64,000 bases of DNA from NCBI GenBank assembly GCA_019454045.1, contig SKCR01034781.1:267002-331001 (forward strand). Reading direction: 5' to 3'. Source of the DNA: Zanthoxylum bungeanum (lineage: Eukaryota; Streptophyta; Magnoliopsida; Sapindales; Rutaceae). Positions 21,972-32,844 of the stretch are shown here, piece by piece. Below the pieces are notes generated by a model. It saw only the letters and a list, made by a program, of their open reading frames with translations. It made no database searches and was not told where the DNA came from. Every line of letters starts with the position of its first letter. The first letter of the stretch is position 1. Made by a program: the position numbers and the translations under genes.

Positions 21972-24118
21972 TGTAGGAAACGCTTTCCTTGCGTAGCAGA
22001 AACGGTTTAGGCACACAGATCAGACTTTAAATTTTTTTTTCCCTCCCATTTGTATTGTCGAATGTTACTACCACCAACACTGAAATTTTGCTTTAGTTTT
22101 AGACAAAATTCCATCCCCGAAACAGCCCCGGAACAGTCCCCGAACAGCCAGAGAAAAATTAGACTATTTTGGACTCGATTCACGCCCAACGCACTGCAGA
22201 AACAACCCCTGAAATGCGTGGACTATGGATATGTTTTGGTTCTGATTTTTCACTAGAAAACAACCCCAACACAGCCCTAAAACATCACAAAATATTCCCC
22301 AAAAAAACTGGATTAAAACGAAACCAAACCGAGTTCCATTTCACCAAGTAAAGAGGCGGTAATGAGTAAAACAAGCCCTCACTGACGTGAGCAATAAGAA
22401 AGAGATGAAGATGATGATCTGTTCGACACCACAAAGTCTTCCGAACTATATCTCGTTACCAACGGAAACTTATGTGTGCAAGACTCACAAAATAATCCCT
22501 AAACGATTTAGAGATAGAATCACACTTGAATATTTATTTGTTTTCTTTTTCCTCTTTGTTTTTGTTAATCTCGACTTTTGAGAGAGAATTGGAGAAGAAG
22601 AAGATGGAGGCTAAGGTTGCAATTGAGATTATGATAAAAAGAAAAACAATTTTTCTTTTATACTTAGGTTTATTTGTTTCCAAAACAAACAAACCATTTC
22701 TCTCCTCCTTTAGGTAAATTCGGCCAAGGCATGAAGTTTCCTATTTAATTTTTTGTAACATAAATCAAGAATTGAATGTCATCATCATGACAAAATTAAA
22801 GATATAATAGCCTTTTCAAATTTATAACTTCCAAAGCTATCAAGAGGCTTTCCAAAAACTAATTATAGAATCTCAAAATAATATCATTATTTATTAAATC
22901 ATATATCTAATATAATTTAATAATTTGTAATTAATAATTATCAAATAATTATTAATAATACCATATGTTAAATTTTAACATAAAGTTCCAAGTGTGACAT
23001 AATAATATTATTAATAATATTAATAATATTCATACATATGTGAGTATATAATTGGACTATCCAATTATACTAAATCCGCTATAGTATAATGAGCTAGCAC
23101 GGGGACCAAATGGACCTACGGTTCCGAGCTCAAATAATCTCGAAATATTAATTAAGCTCTTAATTAAATATTCTGAATTATTAACTCCGTGTTATTCCAC
23201 TAAAAACCTGAAGTTGCACTATCGTTGCCGCAGATGATATATTAAGCCGAACCAAATCGGTGTTCATCGATATAGTAAGTACATACGAATTGACCCTTCA
23301 AGAGTATCTCCTAATTAGAGCTAGGTCATATAATCTATTATACCCCTCTAATTATTTATACCTTAATTACCACTGATTCTCTAATGAACGATTTATTTAT
23401 AACCATTATAAATTTTAATCTTTCTATTCGTAATAGAAAGACTTAAAAGCTCAAACCGTTTAAGTATCGAATCAACTCTTAAGGAAAATACTCCTCTAAT
23501 TCTCGCAAGAAGGAGTGAACTCCATATCTATGTAAAATGTTTCTAGCTACACAACAGAACATGCCCCCAAAGTACGTTGCTATTGGTCTGAACTACTACA
23601 CCAACCTCACCTTTGTTAATCAAAGGACATAGTCTGCTGTGCAGGAGTTTGTAGTACACTCAGGATTAAGATAAATCAATATATGACCATCTAGTAGATC
23701 GAAATGACTTTCTTTATTTAACTTATATTATAAGAATGTCATTTCCATCTGGGTCTAGTCCTATATGATCACATCATACAAGGTGCCTCAATTCTTATGT
23801 CTCTACATGGACGATCTCGGATTAAGGTCGCCATATAAATATAGAATGGACCGTAGCTATAGATAAACTACAAACAAAGTACCCGCTTTGTTTGCTCTCT
23901 ATATACTATTTAAGATTATTAACTTCAGACTTAAATCCTCTTGTGTATGACACCCATAAACTAAGTTTGAAGGCATGTAAGTAATCTAGGGCATTCTAGA
24001 TAATTTATAATATGCAAAAATTAAACAAATATTTTGATAAATGAATAATGCATCATTTTATTTCAAAACATATAAAATCGTTTACATTATATGCAGCTCT
24101 AGGGCATCCATCCCAACA
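21972..24118 (-). repeat. 5' LTR of element K
   Basis: Minus strand TGTTGGGATGGATGCCC (24118) to GCGTTTCCTACA (21972), 2147 bp. It ends exactly where Athila RT coding sequence begins at 24119. Confidence 0.92.
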
Positions 24119-24560
24119 TAGGACTCACCCAAGTGTTGTCAGAGATAGGATAAATGATGCCTGCGTCCAACCATTTGATGATTTCTTTCTTTAAGACTCC
24201 CTTCATGATTGGATTCAGTCTCCATTGATGCTCCACTGTGGTTTTGTACTCGTCGTTCATCAAGATTTTATGCATGCAAAATAATGGACCGATGCCTCGA
24301 ATGTCTACTATAGTCCAGCCAATAGCTTTCTTGTGTTCGCGTAGCAATCTCAACAACTTATCTTCCTGCACCCACGTTAACGATGAAGAAATAATCACAA
24401 GTAAATCTGAAAAGTTTTCCAAGTATGCATACCTGAGATGGCTCGGAAGTGGCTTTGTTCCAGCTGCGGTGGTTCTTCAATAGAGGGCTTGATTCACTCT
24501 TTTTTCGGTAATTCCAAACTTTCCATATATGGCGTCGATTTGAAGCGAGAGGCTTCATCA
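24119..24560 (-). pseudogene. Athila reverse transcriptase, N-terminal part
   Basis: Minus strand reads LREHKKAIGWTIVDIRGI, then CMHKILMNDEYKTTVEHQWR, LNPIMKGVLKKEIIKWLDAG and IIYPISDNTWVSP, the standard start of Athila/gypsy RT. It is cut directly after WVSP by the K LTR; the remaining residues of the open frame are LTR sequence. Upstream in another frame is the connector KPLASNRRHIW. Palm motifs, including YxDD, are lost. Confidence 0.92.
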
Positions 24561-25510
24561 AGATAGTTGATACATTCCAAAATCTCAGTATCTAGTTCTC
24601 TGTCAATCGTGTTGGTGATGCATGCTTCTAGTTTTTTAGTGGAAAGTTACATTGCATATGTGTTCTAGATAATACTATCTATTACATCAAGTCTGAAACA
24701 TTCCTCCTTCTTTTTGTCATTCGGGAATTTCATGGCTTTGAAAATATTGAATGTTACTTCTTAGTCCTGCACCCTCAAGGTTAGTTCACCTTTTTGTACA
24801 TCAATAATGGTTCGATCTGTAGCCAAGAATGGCCTCCCGAGGATGATGGGTACGTCTTTGTCTTCCTCCATGTCAAGGACAATAAAATCTACTGGGAAAA
24901 TGAATTTGTCGACTTTGACCAATATATCTTCCACTACACCTCTAAGAAACGTGAGTGATCTATCAGCAAGTTGCATAGTGACTAAGGTGGGCTTTGCTTT
25001 CCAATCTGTAGTTTCCTATAAATAGACAAAAGCTTCGAGTTAATATTAGCACCTAAATCACACAAAGCCTTACCGAAGTAATGTTCTCATATGGTGCAAG
25101 GGATGGTGAAACTGCCAGGATCTTTCAACTTTGGGGGAAGCCTCATCTGAGTGATGGCGCTACATTCTTCTGTCAATGTTACAATCTCGTAATCTCCCAA
25201 TCTTTGCTTTCGTGACAGAATATCTTTCATGAATTTGACATAGCTGGGCATTTGTTCCAACGCTTCTGCAAATGGAATGTTGATATGCAACTTTTTAAAG
25301 ATCTCGAGGAATCGAGCAAATTTTTTGTCCAGATTGTGTTTCTGGAAACGCTGACGAAAAGGTGGAGGTAGAGTAAATATTTCTCGGTCATTTTCTTTTG
25401 CTTCTTTTTCCTCCATCTGTGGATCTGTTTCGCTGCTTTCTTTTAGAACTTCCTCAGTAGATGCATTGACTCCAACATCTTTGTTGATTTCAGTGCTAAT
25501 TTTCAAAGTG
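24561..25510 (-). pseudogene. Athila gag-pol connector and aspartic protease region
   Basis: The 25506-25087 frame has an acidic lead, then PPPFRQRFQKHNLDKKFARF, FLEIFKKLHINIPFAEALEQ, MPSYVKFMKDILSRK and PPKLKDPGSFTIPCTI, all conserved in Athila. The 24976-24761 frame continues with LADRSLTFLRGVVEDILVKV and DVPIILGRPFLATDRTIIDV, the C-terminal half of the retropepsin fold (ILGRPFL is the hydrophobic-hydrophobic-Gly block). Stops and a short gap near 25020-25087 separate the frames, and the catalytic D-S/T-G segment falls in that damaged part. Confidence 0.88.
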
Positions 25511-26800
25511 ATGGCTTGGCATTGCTCACTTTCTATGTTCCTTGGATTTGGTTCTATGTTGCTAGTAAGGGTACCTTACAATCTGTAACTCTGAGCATTG
25601 GCCAGTTGTCCCAATTGATTTTCCAGTCCCTTTATAGAAGTTGATTAGCTTTGAAACATAGCATCATATTTGGCTTCTTGCTTTTTCATATGGGCCAGCA
25701 CTTCTGCTATTCCTGGTTCTTTTTAATACTTCTGGATTTTATTCTACTATTGGAATCCGAGTGGTGGATTGTTGCTTTGCCCTGAAGTGTTGCTCCATGC
25801 GAAATTGGGATGATTCCTCCAACCTAGGTTTTAAGTATTTGAATAAGGATTGTTTCCCTGTCTGTTGAAGTTACTGACATAGTTCACAGTCTCATCATAT
25901 TGGTTGTAAGATTCTGCCTCTGGTGCTCCTCCATATGGTGAACTGGTGGATCCAACATTTACCTACATGTTAAGAGTTTTCAGACATTTGCATATCTAAT
26001 ACAGCTTGGCATTCATTGTTATGTTGGCTCTGACTTCGTGGCTTCTTACTACTCGTTGGATCATGCTCATTTCTGTTGGCCACAATGAATTGTTGTTGGC
26101 CATTTCTTCAATTAAGTCCCAGGCCTGATCTTTTCCTTTTACCATTAACGCTCATTCAGCAGCAGCATCTATTATGGTTCTCATTAGTCCATAAAGTCTA
26201 TTGTAAAAGGTTTGGACTTGAAGCCACTTTGCAATTTTATGGGGAGGATATTTTCGGAGCAATTCCTTGTATCATTCCCACGCTTCGCAGAGGGATTCTG
26301 AGTTATGTTACACAAAGGATGTGATGTAGTTCATCAGCTTTGCTGTTTTTGTTGGGGGAAAGTATTTTGCAAGGAATTTGGTGGCAAGAGTGTTCCAAGT
26401 TGTGATGGAACCTGCTGGTAATGAATGGAGCCAAGCCTTAGCTTTGTCTTTCAAAGAATATGGGAACACACGCAGTCGCATTGCTTCTTCTGCCGCTCGA
26501 TTGCAATTGAATGTGCTGCAAACTTCCAAGAAGTTACTGATGTGGGCATTAGGATCTTCAGTTGCACTTCCCCCGAATTGGACTGATTGATGTATCATCT
26601 GAATGTATGTTTTGATGTCACACACATTTACTGATAAGTGAGGAAGTACAATGCATGATATGAAGCCGTCAACTACCGGAATTATTTTGACTCGAATGGG
26701 AATTGGTGGTGCAACTTCCAAAGGTTCAGGTTCTTGATTGTTCATGTTGAATAGTACTTCTTGATCTTCTCGCATTTCCCTTCTCTATTATCTGATTGTT
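25511..26800 (-). pseudogene. Athila gag, degenerate
   Basis: The open frame at 26775-26308 shows the retrotrans_gag fold: NAHISNFLEVCSTFNCNRAA, RLRVFPYSLKDKAKAWLHSL, PAGSITTWNTLATKFLAKYF. Downstream of 26308 gag continues with stops through a Gln/Asn-rich stretch. A clear zinc knuckle is not visible. The start, at about MREDQEVLFNMNN, lies shortly after the PBS. Gag would form the particle; this copy is broken. Confidence 0.85.
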
Positions 26801-26959
26801 CTTTCAATTTATGGGTCAAGCGGACATATTTCAAAGCTTCTGTTTCTTCTCATGTAGTGGCTGAGAACCTGAAACAGAAGAAAATAAAAATAATAAGTAA
26901 AAACAAATTAGACAGAAGTAAAGTATCTAACCCCAAAATTATTAGTAACAGATAAATAA

Positions 26960-26985
26960 GTCCCCGGCAATGGCCGCCAAAAACT
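26960..26985 (-). other. Primer binding site of element R
   Basis: Minus-strand AGTTTTTGGCGGCCATTGCC then GGGGAC: the Asp-tRNA PBS of P with one extra G and one substitution. It follows the LTR end GCGATCA. Confidence 0.85.
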
Positions 26986-28740
26986 TGATCGCTGGTAAAC
27001 AAACACGTTACACAAGTGTACGTATCACTCAAGTAGTATAAAATGTATCGATCACATGAGGACTTGATACCTATGCTATCAATTTATGAAGCTAAATATC
27101 TACGAGTATCTAATTGAATTGATTATTGGCTGATTGATGATGTTTACTAAAGACAAGTAATTAAAACAGTGCGAAAGTAAATTAAAAAGTAATCAATATT
27201 ATAAAGCTATTTAGGGTTATGAATCCTTCCAATATCTTTTAATGAAGTGATTATCTCATGTTTGTGTAATATATCAGTTTATTAACCTAGAACACGAAAA
27301 TATACAAAAGCCTATGTCGATGGTCAGATGCAAACACCCAAAGTAATCCAATTAACTATATGTCTATGTTAACCACGAAACTCTAAATTTATTAAGATTA
27401 AGTTCCAATTGTGGCTACCCACGCCCGACAGGTTTATGTCTATCCCGGAAGGAAATCTACCATAAGGTAAATTTACCCTAAGGTGAGATCGTGAGCTATT
27501 GAGTCTAAGGCTGAAATCTAAAATCTCTTTGTCAAGTTGATTTTAAGTTTACCATATCAATCTTATTAGTGTCCAGTTAATAAGAAGCATTAAGATTAAG
27601 ACTCAATAAATAAACCTATACATCACAGAAGACAAAAAATAACTAACTTATAAGCCTATGGTATTGGAATTCATCACAACCCTAAATAAGATATTTAGTT
27701 ACAACACATATCTAGGATTACTAAAGACATAAATAAATAAAACATTATAAAACAAATTTGAAAACTAAAAAGGTAAAAATTACAATAATGGAATAAAATG
27801 ATGGGGTTTGGGGATCCACTTTTATTATTTCAAATCTAGAAATCTCCCTTATTATAATATATAAATTTGCGTTATATTACCAACCGACCATATAAGCGGT
27901 ATCTTGATTAAGTCATATTTTTAATTAATTCCAACCAACCATAAAGGTGGTATCCGATTAAGTCAGGTTAAAATTAATTTAATTAAGTCCGACCGACCAA
28001 TAAAGCGGTATCCAATTAAGTCAGGTTTTAAGATAATTTATATATTATAACTAAAGGAGATTAATCTAAATTATTATAATAAAAGCTTCACCTTTACCCC
28101 ATCAGAAAGAAGTTACCTACTCATGCTTTTAAGTAAAACAATGAAAGATTTATTACTTAAAAAAAAATTAAATACAAGAAAACTGAAATTAAAACAAACA
28201 ATTTATTATAATAAAAGCTTCACCTTTACCCCATCAGAAAGAAGTTACCTACTCATGCTTCTAAGGAAATTACCCAGAAGAAAGTATGAATTTTCCTTCT
28301 GAATTTAGCCTCAATTTATAGGCTCCAAAATCACCGCGCGTCACGACCTGTGCTATAGTACTGTACAAGTGTTGGTAGCTCAATAATTGTCTCGGTGTCG
28401 TGACGTATGAAGGCTTGGCATCGCGACGCTGACATCATAATGACGCGATGATGACGCACGTGATGACGTGGTGATGATGCATGTTAGCAGCTGTATTATT
28501 GGTTGCGCATCACGACGCATAAGATGTTGTGCGTCATGATGCGTGGACACAAAATTTCCAATTTTGCCCTTTTTGATCTGAATTTTGCCATTTTAGTCCC
28601 GATTCGATTCCAGTGAGTTCCGAAAATTTATTTATATGTAAAATAACACAAAACACATCAAAATATTCACAAAACTTAAGAAACTATACAAAATATTAAT
28701 TAAAAGGGGTGGTAAATATTGATATATTTTTCGCTCATCA
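26986..28740 (-). repeat. 5' LTR of element R
   Basis: Minus strand TGATGAGCGAAAAATATATC (28740) to CCAGCGATCA (26986), 1755 bp. It matches the P LTR in order: start, TATA (28312-28322), three CCATATAGGCGG-like motifs (27885-28005) and end. A 62-bp block around AAAAGCTTCACCTTTACCCC is present twice (about 28069-28130 and 28201-28262). Upstream of TATA it has several TGACG and CACGTG motifs (28425-28500) and eroded TCGCGA palindromes. Confidence 0.88.
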
Positions 28741-29749
28741 GTATGCGAGCTGATACGAGCACCCTTATGGTGGTGTCTAACATGATAGGGTGAAACTGGA
28801 ATGATTTAAAACTGATTTGGGGAAGTTCTGGTCTTCGCGTCGCGACGTACATAATTCCAGAAAGGCATGTATGAAAATTTCTAGTTCGCGTCGCGATGCG
28901 GAAAAACGAGAAACGATTCTACATTAATTTCCCAGTATGTGTCGCGACACAGAACTCCTTGGCGTCACGACGCACGCCTATTTTTCAGGTTTTTAACACT
29001 TGCTTCTCAAAGTTTATTGTACCCAAATGCATCCACAACCTCTCATACTTTAGTTTTGCATAAATAATTCTTTAGCTTTAATTTCCAAGTTTGTTAAATC
29101 AACATTCCATCACTAATTCAACTCTTAATCTCATAACTGCCACTTTAGCTCAACACCTAGGATTCTCAATATTTGGGAATTTCTCTCCACAATCCACTTC
29201 CATTTCATTTCTGTACTAAATTCAGTTCTTAATATGTTACTAACACCATCCTAACTTTATATAATCAAAATTCCATTATTCAAAATTTGGGTCAAAATTC
29301 CCTTACCTTAACTTGCTTGATTTTCTTCATCTTCTAAGCTTTCATTGGTTTCCAATCCTCTTCCTAGCTTGATATGTGAGGGTTGATACTTGTCTCCTCT
29401 TCTTTCCTTCCTCTTTTTTTCTTATTCTTTCTCTCTTCTCATTCTTCTACGTTTTTCTTTCTTTTCTTCTAATGTTGGAGACGCTAAAATAGTTCCCTTT
29501 TTATACTAGGGCTATTTGTAATTTGTATCATTAAAGAAGAGTTTAGAAATTTAGAGACAGTTTGAGATTTTTCTAGATGGGTCCACAACCTTCATTAATC
29601 CAGATTTTTGATCGGTAATTTTGACCTATTTTTTATTTGAATTTGGAAAACTATTCAACCCGGAAGTTCTAGGTCTCGATCTGGGCTTTCCGGTGATATA
29701 AAGTTCATAACAATCCGACTGTTTTCCAAAGTCATTTCATGAGGGTATA
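28741..29749 (-). repeat. Chromovirus-like LTR fragment
   Basis: No gene. The minus strand has a TATA-like TAGTATAAAAAGGG (29496-29510) followed by a long A/G-rich untranslated stretch (29480-29340) with GAAGAAAATCAAGCAAG, a texture I associate with chromovirus (Tekay-type) LTRs. At 28835-28975 four GCGTCGCGACG-type palindromes occur about 50 bp apart. Lineage is tentative. Interrupted at 29749 by the Q LTR. Confidence 0.4.
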
Positions 29750-30251
29750 TGATAAGAGGAAAATATATCACTATTTACTGCCCTTTTGACCTAAAATTTT
29801 GTATGGATTAGGAATCCTTTTGGACGAAATATGGAACAAATAAGAGTAAAAACTGGACTTGACATTTAAATTTTGGAGGTTCGAAACTTGAAATGGCGTT
29901 CTAACGAAGTACAATTTCGAAAATTTCAACTTTGCGTAATTTTCGTATTTTGCCATAACTTTTTACTCTAATATCGGATTGAGGTGATTCAAGTTCTATA
30001 TTAAAGAAGACTCACTGATCTACAACTTTGAAGTTAATAAGATTTTCGAATTTTGAATTTTTCATGACCGAAAGTCAAAAATTGTGTTATGAGTAATTAC
30101 TAAAGTCATTTTCAAAAATAAAAATAAAAAATGGAAAATGACAATTTGCAATTTTCAAACTTCCACCAAACATGCTTGCATGTTTGGTGAAGGATTTGGT
30201 GCCATGTTTGGCAGAGAAATTTGTGGAGAAATTGGTGGAGGCAAAATTTTG

Positions 30252-30261
30252 CCTATAAATA
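30252..30261 (+). promoter_or_regulatory. TATA box of Q LTR
   Basis: CCTATAAATA, with GAGGCAAAATTTTG just upstream and TTTCATACTTTCCTTGG about 30 bp downstream as the likely transcript start. Confidence 0.7.
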
Positions 30262-30623
30262 CCAAGCCATTTCATTTATAAATTTCATACTTTCCTTGGT
30301 TTCTTGAATAAGAATTAAGGATTGTATCTTGTGTGTTTTATTTAGTAGTTTTGTAATTTTTATTATTTTTATTATTTTAGTAATAATAGTTTGTGTGTTT
30401 TTACTTTCTTTTATGTTTAGTAGTTAAATTCCGCTGGGGGAATGGTGAAACCTTTAATATGATAAGGCAGATTAATCTCACTTAATTTATAATATGGAAA
30501 TTGTAATTTAATAATATGGATTAAAGTTAATACCATCTTAATGGCTGGTTTTATTTATTTGACATAATGTGACACCGCCTATATGGTCGGTCTTTAGGTG
30601 ACAGATGATTACTGCCTATATGG

Positions 30624-30865
30624 CTGGTTTATGGACAAATAATAACACTGCCTTTATGGCTGGTTTGACTTAATTGGTTAATACTAACAATTTCTATATT
30701 ATAATAAAGTGAGATTTCTACATTTGAAATATTAAAGGTGTATTCTGGTTTATGGACAAATAATAACACTGCCTTTATGGCTGGTTTGACTTAATTGGTT
30801 AATACTAACAATTTCTATATTATAATAAAGTGAGATTTCTACATTTGAAATATTAAAGGTGTATT
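30624..30865 (+). repeat. Perfect 121-bp tandem duplication in Q LTR
   Basis: 30624-30744 and 30745-30865 appear identical on direct comparison, from CTGGTTTATGGACAAAT to TAAAGGTGTATT. It contains one CCTTTATGGCTGG motif. Perfect identity indicates a recent event or an assembly artefact. Confidence 0.9.
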
Positions 30866-31621
30866 CCTTAACCCAATATTTTATTTTTAATCTAAGGAAG
30901 TGATGAAGCACAATATTCACATGCATAATAATTGATTTAATTATATTATAGGTAATATTTTGGTTTTTTTATTGAATCTTAAGCTTAATGCTTCTTGTTG
31001 CCTGATCACCAATAAGATTGATGTAGTAAACTTAAAATGAACTTGGAAAAGAGATTTTAGGTTTCATCCCTAGATTCAATAGCTCACGATCTCACCTTGG
31101 GGCAAATGATCTCTAGGTTGATTTCCTTCCATGATAGGCATATACCGTTGGGCGGGGGTAGCCACAATTAGAACTTGAACTTAATGAATTCGGGTAACTT
31201 GGTTAACATAGAAATATGATTAATTGGGTTATTTTGGGTGTTTGCATCTGACCATCGGAAGAGGCTTTTGCATATCTTCGTGTTCCAGGTTAGCAAACTG
31301 ATTTATTATACATATATAAGAGAATCAATTCATCATTAGAATAATATTTTGTGGAATCATAACCCTAGATGTTTGTGTCGGTTGTTTATTTTCCTTAGTA
31401 TTTTCTTTTATGTTTTTATTTATTTATTTATTTTGCAAATCCACATTTAACCAACCAACCAATCAAGCAATCATTCTCTTCTCCATTTAATTAGATACCT
31501 GTAAATAAATAGAATCAATAATTAATAATAAAAATAGAAATTAAGTCCTCGTGGGATCGATATTTTTATACTAGTTGAGCGATATGTGCAGTTGCGTTAC
31601 ATGTGTATTTATCACCGATCA

Positions 31622-31645
31622 AGTTTTTGGCGCCATTGCCGGGGA
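31622..31645 (+). other. Primer binding site of element Q
   Basis: AGTTTTTGGCGCCATTGCCG then GGGAC right after the LTR; Asp-tRNA PBS with a G-to-A change. Confidence 0.9.
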
Positions 31646-31735
31646 CTTATTTTTCTTGCGTTATTAATTTTGAAGCTATCTATTTTACTTGTATCTAATT
31701 TTCTTTATCTGTACTTTTTTTTTAGGTGGTTGAAA

Positions 31736-32580
31736 ATGGAACATTATTGGGAGATGGAAGAATTACGAGCTTTACAAAAAGAAGTTACACCCTAAATCAT
31801 GGAGCAATAGTCCAGTTTTATGAGGCCTGTTGTTCAGCCCAACAACTATCCATGGATGTCAGAGCCATTCAACACCACATTTGCTCAACCATTTCAGAAC
31901 AAAATGATCAGATGTGAGATATGCAATGGTAATCACCCTAGCAATCATTGCGAGTACAACTACATTTCAGGGTGGTAGAACTATCAGAGACCTTCATATA
32001 ATGAACCAACATATTTAACTGAACCACATTTTCCATCTTATCCACCATCAACCTACGATCTTCAAAGACCAGAACCATTAATGGGAAGACAGTTGATAAA
32101 CAGGCTTGAGAAATGGGAAGCTGAACAGGATGCAATGTTTCTAGATCAAATCAAAACCTTACAGAGGATGGTAAATGAATTGAGACAAATAATTAATAAC
32201 CAGAACTACATACCTCACAGAACAAATTAAAATAACACTATAAAAGCCTTCTAATACCAAGCATTTCATGATGACACCTTAACATAGGAAGAGGCTGAGC
32301 AGTATCAAGAATCTGAGGTATCAGTTCAGGAGCCCAAACCAGCAAAATCTCAATTTTATCTTTATTATTCATCAGACTCTGATGAGGAACAAGAAACAGA
32401 GCTGTTTGTACCAACAACACCAACAAGTGAGGATGAAAATATGTATCCTCAAAATGAAGATCTTGGAGCATGTATTGCACTGATGTTGAATAAGAGCTAC
32501 TTGAACCATTAATACCAACAATTGAGGATAAAGACCTACAATCAGACATATCTTTACATCCTCAGGTTGACACATATGGA
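31736..32580 (+). pseudogene. Gag-like gene of element Q, interrupted
   Basis: Starts MEHYWEMEELRALQKEVTP, then a stop. Further on are a zinc knuckle CEICNGNHPSNHCEY (about 31915-31960), PHFPSYPPSTYDLQRPEPL, a probable coiled coil (RLEKWEAEQDAMFLDQ... RMVNELRQIINNQ), and the acidic stretch YYSSDSDEEQETELFVPTTP. The order matches P. About five stops interrupt it. After ...VDTYG (32580) the P homologue continues with a glutamate-rich segment that is missing here and replaced by a 22-bp copy of LTR sequence. Confidence 0.7.
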
Positions 32581-32581
32581 T

Positions 32582-32603
32582 CGATATGTGCAGTTGCGTT
32601 ACA
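32582..32603 (+). repeat. 22-bp patch of LTR sequence inside Q
   Basis: Exact copy of Q LTR positions 31580-31601 (CGATATGTGCAGTTGCGTTA plus CA). It sits at the junction where about 190 bp present in P (about 10061-10250) is absent from Q, which looks like templated filler at a deletion. Confidence 0.85.
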
Positions 32604-32625
32604 CACCGCCCAGAAGCTTGACAGA

Positions 32626-32844
32626 ATGAAACTCTCATTCAAAGTCAAGCACCATACTAGACCTCCTGATTTTCTTTCTTTCTTTTCAGGAACCACTGGA
32701 GCGACAAATTTTAAAAAGGTGGCACAAACACTGAATGAGACAAAATTATTTTTGCCACTTTGCTGTTGGAAGAGACCCTTCAAAAGCAACGCTCATTGGA
32801 TTGTCTTTAATCGGATGTCCAAAACCACGCTGAAACCTCATTGA
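32626..32844 (+). CDS. Conserved 72-codon frame in Athila-like element Q
   Basis: MKLSFKVKHHTRPPDF at the start, CWKRPFKSNAH near 50-60, SKTTLKPH at the end, then TGA. Length and phase equal the P copy at 9830-10048. Differences are scattered substitutions without indels, whereas the gag-like part upstream is full of stops. No domain recognised. Could be a residual coding block or a constrained nucleotide element. Confidence 0.45.
   Translation: MKLSFKVKHHTRPPDFLSFFSGTTGATNFKKVAQTLNETKLFLPLCCWKRPFKSNAHWIVFNRMSKTTLKPH

Larger units (their letters stand above)
14741..24118 (-). mobile_element. Element K: full-length but defective copia retrotransposon
   Basis: A 9.4-kb minus-strand Ty1/copia element with LTRs at 14741-16899 and 21972-24118, a Met-tRNA-type PBS, a PPT and the copia order gag, protease, integrase, RT, RNase H. 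The LTRs differ at roughly a tenth of sites in the segments I compared. Frames are broken many times, and the front half of RT is deleted. Flanking 5-mers do not match (CAAAT left, TAGGA right). The right flank is Athila RT coding sequence, but its continuation is not at the left flank, so a rearrangement or deletion followed insertion. Confidence 0.9.
24119..28740 (-). mobile_element. Element R: autonomous-type Athila, cut within RT
   Basis: Minus-strand Athila element: 5' LTR (26986-28740), PBS (26960-26985), gag, protease region and the first part of RT, which stops at the K LTR edge. The rest of pol and the 3' LTR are not in the window. The coding region is frame-broken but easily recognised. 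Elements of this kind would be the likely helper for P and Q. Confidence 0.9.
29750..31621 (+). repeat. 5' LTR of element Q
   Basis: Starts TGATAAGAGGAAAATATATC, like P (TGATAAGTGG) and R, and ends CACCGATCA before the PBS. The 29850-30100 part (CTGGACTTGACATTTAAATT and following) is homologous to the minus-strand fragment at 59100-59751. It contains a TATA box (30252-30261), CCATATAGG-type motifs in reverse (30541-30790) and a perfect 121-bp tandem duplication (30624-30865). Confidence 0.88.
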
